Assembly: GCA_019009955.1 (NCBI GenBank)
Contig: CM032230.1
Span: forward strand, 125,814,501-125,878,500
Direction: 5' to 3'
Length of the DNA: 64,000 bases
Source of the DNA: Riptortus pedestris
Taxonomy: Eukaryota; Arthropoda; Insecta; Hemiptera; Alydidae
How positions within the stretch are numbered: position 1 is the first letter of the stretch; every line of letters begins with the position of its first letter. The notes beneath the pieces were generated by a model. The model did not search any database and was not told the DNA's origin. It worked only from the letters and a program-made list of their open reading frames with translations. A program made the position numbers and the translations under genes. Below, one piece after another: positions 44,426-56,181 of the stretch.

Positions 44426-44531
44426 AAAATTTATTTATTAAAAATAGTGATTTAAAAGATTCCTTAGAATATTTGGACATGTTAATACTGAAGTAAATTA
44501 AGGTCCTTTTATAATTGTATGTTATTATATT

Positions 44532-44743
44532 TATTGTTGTCCAATTTATGCTACTAGGGCTAATTACGGCTAGTTATCTACAGGCCCCCTCCCCTTTATA
44601 ACTAGGGTGGAACGAAGGATTTTATTTAATTAGTTCCTCTCTAAATAAATTCCTATTGCTCAGGTAGGAATCGAACTCACGACTCTCAGTTTACTAAGTG
44701 AGATAAGACCAACAATTTAACTCACATGGTTAACATGAGCCCC
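44532..44743 (-). mobile_element. tRNA-derived SINE, diverged
   Basis: Tail-side ATTATATTTATTG, body with C-rich variant 'caggccccctccccttt', B box region 'GTCGTGAGTTCGATTCCTAC' on the minus strand, head ending at 'gagcccc'. It shares subfamily differences with the 37367 copy (taagaccaacaatttaactc). Confidence 0.8.
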
Positions 44744-45944
44744 TTTAATGACTGTAGTACCTAATGAAAATGTGGCTTTCCTATTACAGTTTTCTGAAAT
44801 TAGGGATGATTTGATAAATTGCCTGCTTCATTTCATCAAACGTACATATTCTTCTGCTCAGGTTATCACGTGCTTGTTATCAAGATGACAGGAGGGCAGT
44901 CGAAAAGAAATAGAATATTAGTTTGCACAGTACGGACGAGACCGTTGGAGAAGAAACCAATATCGATTTAATAAACCAAAAGAATTAATTTGAATGATAT
45001 TGTTGACGGAATACAACAATCTTTAAAATTTATGGGATGTGATTCCTCCAAATTTGTAAAATTTAGTTGCCCTATTGAACTGACATTTCCATTGGCTGTG
45101 AACAGCTGTGGAATCCTTTTATGCTCGTTAGGATCGTAGACTCACGCCAAGTGACGTAGCCGTGTTGGTTTATTTATAACTTTCGTGCAATCGTTCTGTT
45201 ACCTCCATTGTGAAATCCATTATTATTCTCCTTAATAATTATTTGTTTCCACTAATTATATTAACCCCCGAGTCTTAATCCTTTGCCCTTTTCCCCCAAT
45301 TCCCTCCTCTAAACCCCTTTCAAAAAACGTCCGGACTGCTAGATCATTGCCATTTAACGACAAGAAACCTCCGTCTAATAAATTTGAAAAAAAAATCGCT
45401 CCAATTGGACATTTAAACAATCTGTGGAAAGATATTCGTTTGGCTTTCATATTGATTAGAGGGTTTTGAATTCTAATAAAGCAGAGGGTGATGCATACAT
45501 TAAATCTTTTTACTCTACGCTGGGAATTCGTATGGTTTATGTTAACACAATTGAAGCATAATTTACCATTCCTAATGTCCTACCGGTACTTCCATGAAGT
45601 AGTCTTTGGACATCATAATATGTTTCAATCGTCGAAATATTTACATCATTAAAAGTTGCTTTGTTAGAATCAGTTAGAAAATAATACCATTTTAGAGGAT
45701 TTTGAATGGATTGTTTTATTATCAGTTCTTCCGACGTGTTCTGCAGATAAGTAATAATCAAAACTAGAGCAATTGGTTATGAGGAGCTTTTGCTCTATTT
45801 TTGCTTATTTTTTTTATTGGTCTCTGAAATGAGAAAAAAAGTCTGTTACACTATCTCAAATTATAGTTTTAAGGCAGATAGGTTTGATTTATGACCCATA
45901 TAAATGATGTGAACTTTGACTTTGCAAGAAGATGTGAAACTTAG
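44744..45944. other. No supported gene
   Basis: A 64-codon minus-strand frame (45450-45256) encodes a mixed sequence (HRLFKCPIGAIFF, VRTFFERGLEEG) that is not recognised. A 74-codon frame at 45761-45537 is likewise unassigned. Confidence 0.3.
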
Positions 45945-46390
45945 CCTGCTTCTCCTTTCAAGTGTCTTGCCCACTTCAACTCTCGCCAAACCTCCTCAAA
46001 CTCCATGTTGACGTAGTTAGTTTCCTCAAGTTCAAGTTCTCTCCCTACGAGGAGTCAGCAGCTTGCTTCTCCTGATCAAGTAACTCCACGGACTCCCCAT
46101 TCCAAGTGGCATTAAAGAAGATGGATGACCGATCAAGCTCAGATTTGGGGAAAACAGCTTCCTTATGTGAGTAAGCTGGTATGAACACTCTCGGCGGACT
46201 GTTGACGTAGCTGAGGTGAGAAAGGCCCAACTTTCCCCAATGCAGGAGGGGCCTCAGCTGAGGTTGGATGCACTTGCATTTCCTTGCATCTTCTTGGGGC
46301 ACTACCTGCTGAGGATTGCTTGCTACTACTCTCGGCAGCCACTAATCTCTTCATTTGCCAGTCTTCTTTCGATGGTATATTTCGTTTCAA
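45945..46390 (-). pseudogene. Unassigned GC-rich coding tract with frame breaks
   Basis: Minus-strand frames follow one another: EDWQMKRLVAAESSSKQSS and TSAEAPPALGKVGPFSPQL (46390-46163), then EAVFPKSELDRSSIFFNAT and NGESVELLDQEKQAADSS (to 46045), then ELELEETNYVNMEFEEVW and RELKWARHLKGEAG (to about 45945). Each is protein-like. Base composition is clearly richer in G+C than its surroundings. Read together they suggest one former coding region with at least two frameshifts. No domain is recognised. A retroelement gag, a processed host pseudogene or real exons are all possible. Confidence 0.4.
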
Positions 46391-46457
46391 ATCAATCTAC
46401 AATTTTTTTAAAAATAATTTGGTCAAAGTTGACTATTGGCATCAATATTTTTGTTTA

Positions 46458-46609
46458 GGTTTCGAAAATCCCTCCTCTATACCCTATCCCCCTCACACTG
46501 GTCCGATTTCAGCCATTAACGAACTTGATCTTTCGGGTTTCATAAAACGACCAAATATCGATTTTGGTAACGATTAAACAATATTTGCGACCGCTAGAGT
46601 GATAACAGT

Positions 46610-46662
<53 letters not shown>

Positions 46663-46774
46663 TTTTGAACGGACCTCATTTTCGTGTTCTCCTGCGTAGG
46701 ATTAAAGGACATTTCGAAAATCGCGTAATGAGTACGACCTCAATAGCTGATTTCCCTTAAATGGGGAAATCTGA
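46458..46774 (+). mobile_element. HINE-like 3' half
   Basis: From 'gtttcgaaaatccctcctct' through the core and a 48-bp TA tract (46614-46661) to a palindrome with an inserted AT GG (cttaaatggggaaatct). Confidence 0.8.
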
Positions 46775-47711
46775 AAAAATTCCCGATGTTAATTCTTGAC
46801 CAGCAACAATCTGGAGTGAACCTTAAGTAGGCTAGCTCTCATTTCTCAAATGTTGCTCATTTAATCCAAAAGCTTGTATACTATTAGGTAGGTCTAGTTG
46901 CAGAAATTACTAAACTACTTAATTATGTGGTTATTGATGTTGCAATAGATATTTAAATGTTGATCTATTGATAATTAGTAAAAGTAATTTGGATAGTTTT
47001 TTAACGTGGTTTCAATTTAATAAAAGACAAATTTATGACGGTCATTTATTGCGATTTTACGTAGACAGGGAATTGACTATGTGTGCGGTGTTTCAAAAGC
47101 GCGTTTCCCCTGTTATAAAATAACACTGGAGAGAGTTGGGCCATTTCCTTTAAACATTCCTGCTATTTAATTAATCCCGCCAGCCATAAGATAACTTTGA
47201 ACATATCGTTTATTACTGTGACATATGACGAAACGCAACCATAATTAAAACTACGAGTACAAACCGAGTTGCGGGGCATAATAGTAACGACGGAAGTTGA
47301 AGAACAAGCGATATGAATTCTGAAATGAAGGGAATCATATGACAGAAGGGAGGTGTTCCAGTAATTACCTAGAGAGCGCAGCACTGATTTAATTTATCTC
47401 TCTTCTAGACCAACCACCTTGTTATGACTAGATTGCCTCCACAACACTACCGAGATGACATACACTTCTCCCTGTAAGTCTCTTCTACAAATTGACATTA
47501 AACCTATTTCAACAGTATAAAACCTAGCAGTTTTCTTATAATGGGAAAACAAATTGAATCCGAGTAACATTATTTGCTAGTTTATCATTGAGCATAGTTT
47601 GTTATAAGATTAATAATTGTCACGAAGAAATAAAAATAAACAAGGAAAGAAAAAAAAACGGAAAAAGAATTTAACAAAAGAAAATGGAAATAAGAGAATT
47701 AAAAGAAAATT
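46775..47711. other. No supported feature
   Basis: AT-rich, short frames only. Confidence 0.4.
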
Positions 47712-47721
47712 AATAAACGAT

Positions 47722-47953
47722 ACTTTATTATTAATTATTTATTAACTTCCACTTTTTGCAACTTAGGCTAATCGGGGCGGGTTATCTACAGGTTACCACC
47801 CTTTTCTAGCCAGAGTGGGATTTTAGGACGTTATTTAATGAATTTCGTCACTAAATAATTTCCTTTGCCCAGGCGAGAGTCGAACTCGCCACTCTAGGTT
47901 TACCATGTAAGATAAAGGTCAATGCTTTAACTTGCATGGCTAATCTGAGCCCC
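47722..47953 (-). mobile_element. tRNA-derived SINE, full length
   Basis: Complete head, B box (GGCGAGTTCGACTCTCGCC on the minus strand), body and tail. The 10-bp duplication AATAAACGAT is present at 47712-47721 and 47954-47963. Confidence 0.9.
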
Positions 47954-47963
47954 AATAAACGAT

Positions 47964-48629
47964 GCAATTTAATAAACGAAGTAATATATATGTATATAAA
48001 CACTACTGTATGGATGATGTTTACATAATCTGCGGTCCCCTCTCTATGTGATATGCATTTTTATAATTAGAAATTTAATTTTTTATCAAATTTAATATAA
48101 TAACTGATTATTTACAAATTAGAAGTAACAACATTAAAGATAAACAAAGAAAAAATAGAAATTTATTAAATAAAAGTATGTATATAAAATTTAACTACTC
48201 TAGAAAAAAAAATATAACTTGTGCCATGATTCAGATTAGAATAAATTATTGATTGCAGTTTTTATTTCTGTTTGTACCACATTCATCGCTTGCAATAAGA
48301 ATTCTTCCTTTCCATTTTTGAGGTGCTGGATGGTGAAGGAATTATTATCTCGGGTAAGAAAAGAAAAGGCCTCGTTCCTTTACAGTTATTAATTCTTTGG
48401 GGCAGAGCACTTTCAGAGCATACGCTCCATCATCAGTGCCCTCTTCACAAGGATGTTACTGGAACCAAGGATTCCAAGTGATTCTTTGAGTGAGCTAACC
48501 CGAGATCTATATCTCCTTTAATGTTCAATTGAGGTGTTTAATTTTAATAATTTGTTATCTGAATTGTCTCAATCGTCCCTTTTAATTTCGTAGACAAAAC
48601 CAAATAATTGCTTCTATTTTGGTTTTCTT
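47964..48629. other. No supported feature
   Basis: AT-rich, then a moderate-GC segment at 48290-48500 with no recognised frame. Confidence 0.4.
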
Positions 48630-49160
48630 TTTGTAAAGATATTTCAAAAGCTATAGATGATGAAATAACTAATATAATTAGTAATTTAAAAATAAGTAAA
48701 GGCCCTTGCATAGGCAGTGTTACTGGAGATATATTTAAAAGAATATATAGCCTATGTCCATGTTTTATCAAAGAATGATACAAACAATATTTCGATGAAT
48801 GCATCTTCTCAAGTAGATGAAAAATATCTAAATTAGTTTTAATTAATAAACAAGGAAATAATACTAAGAATTCTACATCCTTCCAACCCATTTCAATAAT
48901 ACAAACTGCAGGGAAAGGTTTAGAAAAATGTATCTAAGAAATAGACTTTTCTTATACCGTAATTCATTACTCCATACTAGCCAGTACGGATTTACTCCAC
49001 AAACATCTACCTTACAGGCCTTTCAGAGAACTAATGGCTTTCTTAAAGTTGCATTAAATAGTAAATTCCATGCTGTGTTAATATCTCTGAATATAAGAGG
49101 TGCATTTGATAACGCTTGGTGGCCATCAATCCTACACACATTATAATCTACAACTAACTA
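48630..49160 (+). pseudogene. Non-LTR reverse transcriptase fragment
   Basis: From about 48636 the frame reads ISKAIDDEITNIISNLKISK, GPCIGSVTGDIFKRIYSL, stop, KISKLVLINKQGNN, FQPISIIQTAGKGLEKCI. After a frameshift it continues with LLHTSQYGFTPQTSTLQA and LISLNIRGAFDNAWWPSIL. These are RT blocks: 'A...L...K.PG.D', 'WK.S.LV.I.K.G', 'RPISLL...GK..E', 'QYGF....ST' and motif A. In motif A the catalytic Asp of 'LDIKGAFD' is Asn (LNIRGAFD). The stops and this change make it inactive. Motif A followed by DNAWW suits R1/I-type LINEs. The FADD-box region is not preserved. Confidence 0.78.
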
Positions 49161-49399
49161 AGTGAAAATAGTGATTCATTGCTAAGGAGATGTAATGCAT
49201 ATTTATATTTTACAAATTTTGGATTATTCGTAAAACCTTGTACCACCATGGCTTATAGGATTATGTTAGTTCCTACTAACACCAATTGGGCCTGACTCCC
49301 ATGGTTGCAGTGTGTGTATAAGCCAATAAAACTATCTATGCAGGATCAATTGACATTTAAAGAAATTGCCCTCATGGGAGATATACTAAAATACAATAG

Positions 49400-49473
49400 T
49401 TCCGTCACACAGGGGCTCCGTAAACAAAGAAGAATTCCCATATGCTGCTATGACACAATATTGATCTCATCTC

Positions 49474-49517
<44 letters not shown>
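49400..49517 (+). mobile_element. HINE-like 5' end (type C) next to a TA tract
   Basis: TTCCGTCACACAGGGGCTCC, AAGAAGAATTCCCATATGCTGC, 'attgatctcatctcattat' then (TA)n at 49477-49517. The 3' half is absent; unrelated sequence follows the TA run. Confidence 0.65.
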
Positions 49518-50140
<623 letters not shown>

Positions 50141-50243
50141 GGAAGTAGGCACTTAATACTCTATCTAGTTACGAATTCTCATAGGGTTTTGTTAAATTAA
50201 TGTTTAATGTCTAATTTTTTTAAATTGTATAATACATATATGC

Positions 50244-50289
<46 letters not shown>
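50244..50289. repeat. (TA)n microsatellite
   Basis: About 23 TA units not attached to a HINE-like core. Confidence 0.92.
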
Positions 50290-50291
<2 letters not shown>

Positions 50292-51764
50292 AAAATACTG
50301 GTCACTAATTCGAATAAAATGGTGTAAGGTGGATATTTCTATTTGCTTTAATATTTTTGCAGTAAAAATAACCTCATTATTCAACAAACCTCAAAGTTAT
50401 TAGTAAGTTATTGGTTTTCACTTTGATTACGTCTTCATTAAAATATATATTCAGAATCTGTTAATTGGAGTTAGGCCCTTGCTCAAAGGAAAGGCTCATT
50501 TATCGTAAAGCGAAACTTTGCTTTGGTATCTTATTGTCGACAAACTAATCACAAAGTTTGACCATAGTACCAACAATCTTTGGTAACATAAATCAGAATC
50601 AATAACCGATTCCGGTTGACCGCCTATTAACCCGAATTAACCAATATATTAAAATTGAAGAACCGTTTAATAGAAATACTTTTTGATGCCCAATTCAACA
50701 ATTGTAGTAGTAATCTCAAGATTCAGTTTATTCAAGATAATTGTCTTTAATTTTGTGATTCAACAGAATTATGAGAATCGTTTGTCATCATGCATTATGA
50801 TAATTGCACAATAAATGATGTTATAATTTAGTCTAAATATACAGCTAATAGAGGTCAAATATATATTATATACCGGATGTTCTCTGAAATCCCACGCCCA
50901 TTCAGTAACGGGATGTACTTTAGGATACATTTGCTGGAATTTATAGATCTATCCATTTATGCAAGTGGCAATGTAATAAATAACTCAAATTCTGTAAGTA
51001 ATTGTTTCAATTTAGCTTCATAAACATAAAAAGTTTTATACAATAAGTTTATTTGGTTCATCATTGCCTTGGCTTTCGATGAGGATATGACCACAATTTA
51101 CAACTTTAGCTAGTAAATTAACTGAAATAAGGCTGAATACACAATTTGATTTGCCTAGTATATTTTAACACGTTTACAGATTGCCCACCAGGCCCCTCAA
51201 CATTGCGGATGGGCCTTAGTCGATAGTTAAAACTGAACGTCATACTATCGATGGTATGATGACATCGAAAGAAAACTACCAAGCGTTCTAGTTCTTAGTA
51301 TTTGCAATGGTGTATTTTTTTGTACACGAGATCGCCTTCTACACATTGTTTTTTATTTTTATTTTGAATGTTTTCTATGCAGCAGTGCCTCTCAGTAATA
51401 ATAATAATAATAAAGTATGTTTATTTTGAAATTTGAAATAATTTATATGTTAAATATACAATTAAGTTATCATAATAATATCTTTCCTTATACTATATAT
51501 AACATACATAAACATGGACTCATAAGTCCGTCTGTTGAGTTCGGCCATTATTTACTAAATTATTAATCAGCATGATTGATTATTGCTATATAGATATATA
51601 AACATAACATTAACATAATATTACAATATTCTAAATAAAACAAATAATCTTTTATAAGAATTCTATCTTTAAAAAACAACAACAAAAATAAATAAACTAA
51701 TTATTAATATTTATTTACAAAACAAAAAGAAAAAAAAAAGGAATAATAAATAGAAAAACTTATC
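50290..51764. other. No supported gene
   Basis: 51370-51420 ('gcagcagtgcctctcagtaataataa') resembles 52388-52415 of the LINE copy below; 51640-51760 is A-rich. No frame recognised. Confidence 0.4.
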
Positions 51765-52565
51765 CATTATACTCAGCTACTAGTAACTTTCTATATCTCT
51801 GTGCAACACATAGATATTTATAAAGGGCCTGCCAATCTTTGCCATTCAAAAACAAAATAAATTCATTTTGGCTAAATTTTGATGAGCCAAGGAACTGTTT
51901 CTAAATTCACTAAGCACTGGGCATTCTGCTATAAAATGATATGTATTTTCTAATTCATTCATATTACATAAGGAGCATATCCATAGGCCTTCAGTTCTAC
52001 ATACTGAATAATTAAGATTTAACATCCCCCCCCCTTTTTTCATTATAAGGCTTGTGAAATGTAAACTATTATTGCTGTTCAAATAACTATCACTACCTAA
52101 AATTACATCGAGATTCTTGTAATTAAAGTGAAACCTTGAATGATTTGCCTTTCCCAACATTTCTTCAATAAATTACAATCTTAATTTTTCTAATATTATT
52201 TTTATTTTCTATTCATACTTCCTTGATCTTTAATCCAACTACAATTTACACCCAGATACTCCTTGCTGATATTTAAAGTACTCCTAAACCAATTAGCCTG
52301 TTTTTCAGTTATATGCCCAGCAATTATTCTGGGCCAACAATGACTTGGGAGGTTTAATGATCTAATTAAATAATTAAAGTATAATTTAAGCAGTACCTCT
52401 CAGTATAATAATTGACTTCCCATGCTACACCCCTAATGACACATTATATATAGCATCATAACAAATAAACGTAGGAAGGCTCAAATATTTAGATTTTAAG
52501 TAGGCCAAAAAGTCATAGTTCTGTTCAAACAATAATTGCAGTTTAGCAGCAGGCCAAGGAGGCGC
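51765..52565 (-). pseudogene. LINE C-terminal fragment (C-x2-C...H-x4-C type)
   Basis: On the minus strand, from 52565: WPAAKLQLLFEQNYDFLAYL and KSKYLSLPTFICYDA, a break, YLIRSLNLPSHCWPRIIAGH and NWFRSTLNISKEYLGVNC, a break, MLGKANHSRFHFNYKNL and SLHFTSLIMKKGGGMLNLN, then the zinc-like cluster CSLCNMNELENTYHFIAEC (52160-51846), a frameshift, and FLNGKDWQALYKYLCVAQRY ending near 51765. The order fits the region after the RT in LINEs whose tail has a cysteine-histidine cluster. Several frameshifts and stops. A short related piece lies at 62755-62850. Confidence 0.75.
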
Positions 52566-52570
52566 CTATG

Positions 52571-52925
52571 GATCAGTTGTAGAGTGTCCGACTATAGATC
52601 AGACGAGTAAAGCAACATCGATGCTTTGATCAGTACTTGAATGGGGACCACTGGATTATTAAACCAGTTTTCTACCAGAGCGCACTGGTGTCAGTGGAAT
52701 GGCGGGAGTCTAGTGAGTGAATCACTCTGACAGACCGAACTAATTTGACACTCATAGATGCCGTCAACTAGCAAATGGACGTCGGTGATATGGACTACTG
52801 CCCATCTCCTGGATATATTGAGGCCTGTAGGTCTACTGGAGACAAGTCATTCCAGGTCCTTCTTGGTTAACGGGCGAGTTGATCACTCACTACGCAAAAA
52901 CTCTGATGGCGAACCTATCGAGTCC
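52571..52925 (+). mobile_element. 5S-rRNA-derived SINE-like element
   Basis: 52590-52680 follows the 3' two-thirds of 5S rRNA: ATCAGACGAGTAAAGCAACA corresponds to the box A region (CACCGAAGTTAAGCA), and GATCAGTACTTGAATGGGGA to the box C region (GGTTAGTACTTGGATGGG). This is followed by ACCACTGGATTATTAAACCAG. A non-ribosomal body of about 230 bp follows ('ctctgacagaccgaactaat', 'gacgtcggtgatatggact'). The HINE-like copy at 52937 lies just beyond. A functional 5S gene is excluded because the 5' third and termination region are missing. SINE3-type origin is inferred. Confidence 0.55.
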
Positions 52926-52936
52926 GACCAAAAAAA

Positions 52937-53399
52937 AGTCCGTCACGCAGGGGCTGCGTAAACTAAGCAGATTTCCCACGTGAAGTTTTACAATAGAGAA
53001 ATCTGCCTAATAATAACAGTAGTAGTAACCTATTCTCACGAGGACGAATAGTTAGTGAAACGGCCACACTAGCGCTCGGCGGAAACTCCCGAACATAGCC
53101 GACCACACTCACAATACAAATGCAAATATCTCGGTTAATATTAAAGATAGAGAATAAATGTATAGAACAATATTTATAGTAAATTTAATTTGCAATAAGA
53201 TTGGTTCTATACAATTTTTTGATCCGACTTATGGTAACGGAGATATTTCGAATTTTCGAAAATCCTCTTTCTAAACCCCCCCCTCCCACTGGTCCGATTT
53301 CAGCCATTAACGAACTTGATCTTCCTTTTTACATAAAACGATTAAATTCTGAGTTTGGTAACGATCAAACAAAAATTGCGACCACTAGAGCGTTAACAG

Positions 53400-53462
<63 letters not shown>

Positions 53463-53603
53463 TATATATATATATATATAATTTTGAACGGACCTCATTT
53501 TCGTCATCTCCTGGGTAGGATCGATGGACATTTGAAGAAATTTTTCGAAACTCGCGTCATGAGTACGACCTCAATAGCTGATTTCCCTTAAGGGAAATCT
53601 GCT
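52937..53603 (+). mobile_element. HINE-like element, full length, type A (reference copy)
   Basis: Starts AGTCCGTCACGCAGGGGCTG after seven A residues. The 5' hairpin pairs CGCAG with CTGCG. AGCAGATTTCCC is at 52966-52977. The core is complete. (TA)n runs 53404-53480 with one G. Then 'ttttgaacggacctca', 'gggtaggatcgatggac', 'gcgtcatgagtacgacctca', and the perfect palindrome ends at 53603, followed by AAAAAA. No coding frame. This copy shows all family landmarks. Confidence 0.93.
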
Positions 53604-53608
53604 AAAAA

Positions 53609-53630
53609 AGTCTGTCACGCAGCGGCTTAA
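53609..53630 (+). mobile_element. Second HINE-like 5' tip, head-to-tail
   Basis: Immediately after the A run closing the 52937 copy, AGTCTGTCACGCAGCGGCTTA repeats the 5' terminus and then diverges. Confidence 0.75.
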
Positions 53631-53664
53631 GTCCATTGAAACTTAAACATGATCTTTGTGAATG

Positions 53665-53900
53665 GCTTTTTCTCAAAAATCATATTTAGAAGAGAATGAG
53701 TAGCCTTTACACAGTTAACAATTGCTCATCCAAGACTGACTCACACTCACTGGAGAAAACGAGCCCTACTGCCAACAGTACAACTGTAGACTTTCAATAA
53801 AACATATACTAACTGACTGGTATCTATGGACTCATATAGACCTATCATACACTTTGACCAAAGACAGTATATAGACCGCGCTTGAAACAGAACAACATTT
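53665..53900 (+). pseudogene. I-like LINE scrap
   Basis: Frames join as LTHTHW, then QQYNCRLSIKHILTDWYLW, THIDLSYTLTKD. This matches 'RLTH.HL...C..CN..LSIKHILTDC' of the fragments at 26171, 38677 and 60783. Frameshifted and short. Confidence 0.55.
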
Positions 53901-54198
53901 TCGAAAAATTATAACGTGGGACAATGCTCAAAATATATGCAAAACTGAGCATAATTTTGTAAATATGATAACCCGATATTAAGAGTGTATCTCATAAGTC
54001 GCTCAATCGCCCCAGTCGCAACATGTGTTTGCTATAAGACTAAACAAATAAAAGTACATTGATTCCACCCAAAGGAATCATTGCAACGTGTGATCATAAT
54101 TTACTTATCTGTAATAATTTAAAAGCTATAATGTTTAGTACATCCGAAAGCACCGAAACCCCAAACGTCATTTTGTTGTACTGTCACCTTGCTTACTC

Positions 54199-54465
54199 CT
54201 AATGCACGATTGTATCAAGTCTTTCATCAGACTCCTCATAGATTACTGGTTGATGATCGCCGCTCTTACGAGATTCTTGATAGCTTAAAAATGGAATTTT
54301 AAGGTAATCCCTAACAAGGTATATAGATAGTAGAGAGAAGTCAAAGTGACATTGAAAAATAGCTATTTGATTTGTTGAAGGAGAAGGAGAAACAGTGACT
54401 GATGGTCGAGGAGTATTAGGCTCCTGGAATTGACGGATATCAAGCCGGGATACACTCCGAATCAA
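54199..54465 (-). CDS. Possible exon, unassigned
   Basis: An 88-codon open frame on the minus strand has a Pro/Ser segment (NTPRPSVTVSPSPSTNQ) and an acidic end (HQPVIYEESDERLDTIVH) before TAG 54199-54201. Composition is protein-like and the frame is not AT-run driven. No domain or clear splice pair identified. Confidence 0.2.
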   Translation of the reverse strand: MIRSVSRLDIRQFQEPNTPRPSVTVSPSPSTNQIAIFQCHFDFSLLSIYLVRDYLKIPFLSYQESRKSGDHQPVIYEESDERLDTIVH

Positions 54466-55993
54466 GAGCCTTCTCCCAGCTGATCGATAAACAAATGGAC
54501 TTACATTTGGACAAGCGTTACATCATTCTCACTTCCAAGACCGTAAGTCGCCTTTAAAAAAAAATTAATATAGTCTTGACCTTTTTTTTTGTATTTTTTT
54601 TTAGGACAGTAGATTCATCACTTACGCAGATTTCTTCAGCATCTAGAAATCGTGCTTGTCCTCCATGACGAGTTAAACTGCTTTATGTCTTAGTTAAATC
54701 ACGAATATGAATTTGGCACTTAAAAAAACATTTAAACATTCAAAAAACAATAAGGATGTACGCAGGAATTAAAATATTTTTTACTAGTATAATATGTAGT
54801 ATAATTATTTGTAAGAGGCAGTCGAAAAGATTTCTTGCTACGCGTTGTATAGTTGTTTGCGCCTTTTACTGTTGATTAATTCCAATATGCCCCCATTCTT
54901 TGTTTTCGGTTGGGATACAGATATTGTAACTTCTCTCTCATTCTGTGAGAATCCGTTGCCCTTGGTGTTACAAGCTGTATTTTCCTGTGCACTTATACGG
55001 CCTAATTAGTTTTAATTAGCGATTGGTAACATGTTCCTCATTTCCTGCATCTCCCCAAAAAAATATATAAGAATAGGAGAAAAAAATATATGTTTATTTA
55101 TAAATATTAAAAATAAAAAAAATCAGCTTAGCGTGCCTGTGCCTGAGACTTCCCATGACTGGGGAACTCAAATACGGTCTGAAGAGTACGGGCATTGATA
55201 ACCATGAAGTTTTTGCCCAAAATCAAACAAACAAACTTTGCCTCACCCGTCAGTGTTGTTTCTCTCATGGCTCTAGAAGACTGATTAATTAATCACAATA
55301 TATTTTATTATACATGTGTTTACCTCTGAACTCACCAGGATCTATAATTTTTTTTTGTATTATTATATTTACCATGTTGGGTTTGTTCTTACAACTACAT
55401 CCTGTAGAATTATTAAGATCAATTCTCAAATCCACTTTGCTCTCTATTTTGCTTTAAATGTATTCTTCAAGCGCTTGAAAACTGAAAATTCGAATGAGCT
55501 GTTTACACGTAAGTTCCTCCGATGTGTGAAATTAGTTCAAAGATAATTTTCCATAAGAAAAGTATTGGTTTTACAAGTAGAATTTTAAAAGTTGATTAAA
55601 AAATCTTTGTTATTGGGCGTTTAGATACAAAATAACTGTCTATATACAGATATACAGACTTGGATGAGGAGAAAATAGAGATAACACAAACGGTCTGATC
55701 GAAAAACGTTCGATAAACCCGCGAAGAAGAAATCTATAATTGAATAAACATTACTTTAGAGTTTCTAATAAATTAAAGTATATATATAATTCACATGTTT
55801 AATCTCAGTTTTCCAATTGGTGTATCGATGTAATGGCCCGCCATATTTTTTAAGCCATATTCTGACAGTCATGGATAGTGGGAAAGGTATTAAATAACGA
55901 TGTAAGCTTATTTTCCTCTTAGTGTTAGATTTTTTCCTGATTAGGCGTCATGGAAAAAATGAATTTAATAATCATTAGAGGATTTCCCATTTT
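54466..55993. other. No supported gene
   Basis: 54902-54968 resembles 34508-34565 (unnamed repeat). A 76-codon frame at 55316-55546 is not recognised. The rest is AT-rich. Confidence 0.4.
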
Positions 55994-56113
55994 AGCAGAT
56001 TTCCCTTAAGGGAAATCAGCTATTGAGGTCGTACTCATGACGCGAGTTTCGAAAAATTTCTTCAAATGTCCATCGATCCTACCCAGGAGATGACGAAAAT
56101 GAGGTCCGTTCAA

Positions 56114-56181
<68 letters not shown>

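Noticed and set aside
47163..47384. 73-codon minus-strand frame
   Set aside because: No recognisable motif, no splice or transcription signals.
48544..48891. 115-codon minus-strand frame
   Set aside because: The opposite strand carries recognisable RT blocks, so this is a shadow.
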